From positions 1 to 5,486 of the forward strand of contig JAFQII010000098.1 in the NCBI GenBank assembly GCA_017397605.1: a stretch of DNA of 5,486 nucleotides, in the 5' to 3' direction. This document shows, in pieces, positions 4,143 through 5,486 of this stretch; position 1 is the first letter of the stretch; every line of letters begins with the position of its first letter. The notes below the pieces were generated by a model. It had not been told where the DNA came from. It worked only from the letters and a program-made list of their open reading frames with translations, and ran no database searches. The stretch is from Clostridia bacterium. Lineage in GTDB: Bacteria > Bacillota > Clostridia > Oscillospirales > CAG-382. The translations under genes were made by a program, and so were the position numbers.

Positions 4143-5390
4143 ATGAAATTACACATCGGAGAAAACATCCGCAACCTGCGCAAGCAGGTCGGACTCACGC
4201 AGGAACAGCTTGCGGAGCGTCTGGGAATCTCATACCAATCGGTCAGCCGTTGGGAATTGGGCGTGACCTATCCCGACATGGAGTTTGTTCCCGTGCTGGC
4301 AGAGCTGTTTGGCGTGTCCGCGGACGTGCTGTTCGGCATGCCCGAAGCGCAAAAAGAGAAGCAAGCCGAAACCATCCTGACCGAACTGGCAAAAGCATGC
4401 GGCGAACAGCCGCTTGATCCCGAAAAAATTTGCAGACTCATCCGCGACTTGCGCCGCGATCATCTGCGCGCGGACTGCTTTTGGCACTTTTGGCTCTCGG
4501 GCAACGAACGCGCCTACCGTCACCCCGACGTTTTGCCCGAGGTACGCTTGACGGTCGAGACCATTCTGGACAGCAACGGCACCGACAAAAACAAAAACGA
4601 TGCGATCGAGTATTTTGCAAGCATCGAAGACGATGAGCATATCGACGCGTTTCTAAACCGTTACGCGGCGTCGCGTGACCTGTGCAAGGATACTTTGCTC
4701 TTTGACCGCTACCGCAAACGCGGCGAGCAGAAAAAAGCAGACTTGATGCGCCAGCACTTTTTGTTCCAAGCGATCGATAAGCTCGTCGGCAACTCGGGGC
4801 TTTGGGTTTCGCAAAAACGCATGGAGATCGATCTGCCGCTGTTCCACGCGCACAACAAACTCGGTTTGACGCTGTTGCACGATTTTTGCATGGCAAAAGA
4901 CCGCAAACGCTTTCCCGTTTCGGGCGACGGAACCGTTGACATCTGGGTAGAGCCTCGCCTTTGGATGGGATTCCACGAGGTCTGCTACCTTGCCGCAGAA
5001 GGCGACACCGAACGCGCCTTGGACGTGCTGGAAGACGCCGTCTCACTTTTGGAAAAGGCGATGCGCATTTCCGAGCCACATGAACTCGGTTGCGCTTCGC
5101 CGTGGCTTGCGGACATTCGCTTTACGGCGGAAGAAACGTGGGGATATATCGGTACTGCCGCAGGGTTGCTCCGTCCCTATGACGAACGCGCTCTGTATAT
5201 CGCCAACGAGGATTTTTGCTTTGTACTGTACCCCTCGCTGTACAAAAACTTTTTGACCGCGCGAGAGAACAACGATTGGTACACGCGCGCATGCCACCTG
5301 CTCGACCCATTGCGCGACCATGTGCGCTACCTCGCCTGCGTCGAGCGTGTGAGCGCTTTGGTAGAGATCGAAGAACGGACAGCCGAATAA
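4143..5390 (+). CDS. XRE-family regulator with large helical C-terminal domain
   Basis: This is a 415-residue protein. Residues 5-65 are a Cro/C1-type helix-turn-helix: TQEQLAERLGISYQSVSRWE at 19-38, then the common YPDMEFVPVLAELFGVSADV run at 43-62. The remaining 350 residues (66-415) look almost wholly alpha-helical, with many short amphipathic helices and repeated aromatic residues (for example FWHFW at 113-117 and DIWVEPRLWMGFHEVCYLA at 266-284). A TPR-like arrangement is possible around 271-310, where a helix ending in Ala-Ala-Glu-Gly-Asp is followed by ERALDVLEDAVSLLEKAM. I see no enzyme motif. XRE proteins with helical-repeat C-termini often bind small peptides or partner proteins, so this could be a sensor-regulator; that is inference. 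It follows the first XRE gene by 122 bases, has its own candidate promoter, and ends at a strong terminator. Confidence 0.87.
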   Translation: MKLHIGENIRNLRKQVGLTQEQLAERLGISYQSVSRWELGVTYPDMEFVPVLAELFGVSADVLFGMPEAQKEKQAETILTELAKACGEQPLDPEKICRLIRDLRRDHLRADCFWHFWLSGNERAYRHPDVLPEVRLTVETILDSNGTDKNKNDAIEYFASIEDDEHIDAFLNRYAASRDLCKDTLLFDRYRKRGEQKKADLMRQHFLFQAIDKLVGNSGLWVSQKRMEIDLPLFHAHNKLGLTLLHDFCMAKDRKRFPVSGDGTVDIWVEPRLWMGFHEVCYLAAEGDTERALDVLEDAVSLLEKAMRISEPHELGCASPWLADIRFTAEETWGYIGTAAGLLRPYDERALYIANEDFCFVLYPSLYKNFLTARENNDWYTRACHLLDPLRDHVRYLACVERVSALVEIEERTAE

Positions 5391-5393
5391 CGA

Positions 5394-5432
5394 AAAAAGC
5401 ATCTGTTTCCGATTTGGAAACAGATGCTTTTT
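5394..5432. terminator. Strong bidirectional terminator
   Basis: A perfect 17-bp stem (5394-5410 with 5416-5432) closes on the loop GATTT. It carries AAAAA on the left and TTTTT on the right, so it has a U-tract in both directions. It begins 3 bases after the stop of the second XRE gene. The symmetry suits two convergent genes sharing one terminator. Confidence 0.93.
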
Positions 5433-5445
5433 GTTTTGTCACAGA

Positions 5446-5486
5446 TTATGCAAAAATATCGTACGTGCCGAGAATATGTCTCTTGA
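5446..5486 (-). CDS. Possible 3' end of a convergent minus-strand gene (partial, low confidence)
   Basis: Reading the minus strand from the window edge, one frame gives 12 residues ending ILGTYDIFA and then TAA at 5448-5446. This is 13 bases before the bidirectional terminator, a normal distance. Another minus frame is also open to TGA at 5441-5439. The fragment is far too short to identify; only the spacing to a two-sided terminator favours a real gene here. Confidence 0.25.
   Translation of the reverse strand, partial: KRHILGTYDIFA

Noticed and set aside
1..5486. CRISPR arrays, tRNA or rRNA genes, transposases and integrases.
   Set aside because: No regularly spaced short repeats, cloverleaf or rRNA-like sequence, or recombinase motifs were seen in reading both strands; the only repeat pair is the 68-bp unit.

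Overview
The window comes from a low-to-moderate GC Gram-positive bacterium, most likely a Clostridia-type Firmicute. The reasons are strong AGGAGG-like ribosome binding sites, TTGACA/TATAAT-type promoters with extended -10 boxes, rho-independent terminators, a fragment of the sporulation protease SpoIVB, and the protein families present. Species cannot be named from this sequence. All clear intact genes lie on the + strand.

Region 1 (1-1470) is the end of a tightly packed signalling operon. It holds the ATP-binding C-terminus of a sensor histidine kinase, an approximately eight-helix membrane protein and a small two-helix membrane protein. Gaps are 1 and 4 bases, so the two membrane proteins are probably made with the kinase and may belong to the same envelope-stress or signal response.

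Region 2 (1471-2044) contains no intact gene and looks rearranged. It holds a hairpin without a U-tract, a 68-bp repeat containing a terminator, a 5'-truncated spoIVB remnant (catalytic Asp and Ser kept, PDZ domain and catalytic His gone), a bidirectional terminator, and a possible remnant of a minus-strand gene that overlaps a nested inverted repeat.

Region 3 (2045-3076) is a single-gene unit: a near-consensus promoter, an S66-family serine peptidase (LD-carboxypeptidase/MccF type) and a second, identical copy of the 68-bp repeat. That copy supplies both the stop codon and the terminator. The peptidase gene is visibly more AT-rich than the genes after it.

Region 4 (3102-5432) carries two XRE-family regulators in tandem. 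Each has its own candidate promoter with an inverted repeat at or next to the -10 box, which suggests autoregulation. The first joins an XRE domain to a second, winged-helix-like domain; the second joins one to a roughly 350-residue helical domain of unknown function. A strong symmetrical terminator closes the unit, and a minus-strand gene may converge on it from beyond the window edge.

The main points of interest are the repeated terminator element sitting exactly at gene ends and at a gene-fragment junction, and the two paired regulators with candidate operators. I found no CRISPR array, tRNA, rRNA, transposase or recognisable riboswitch.
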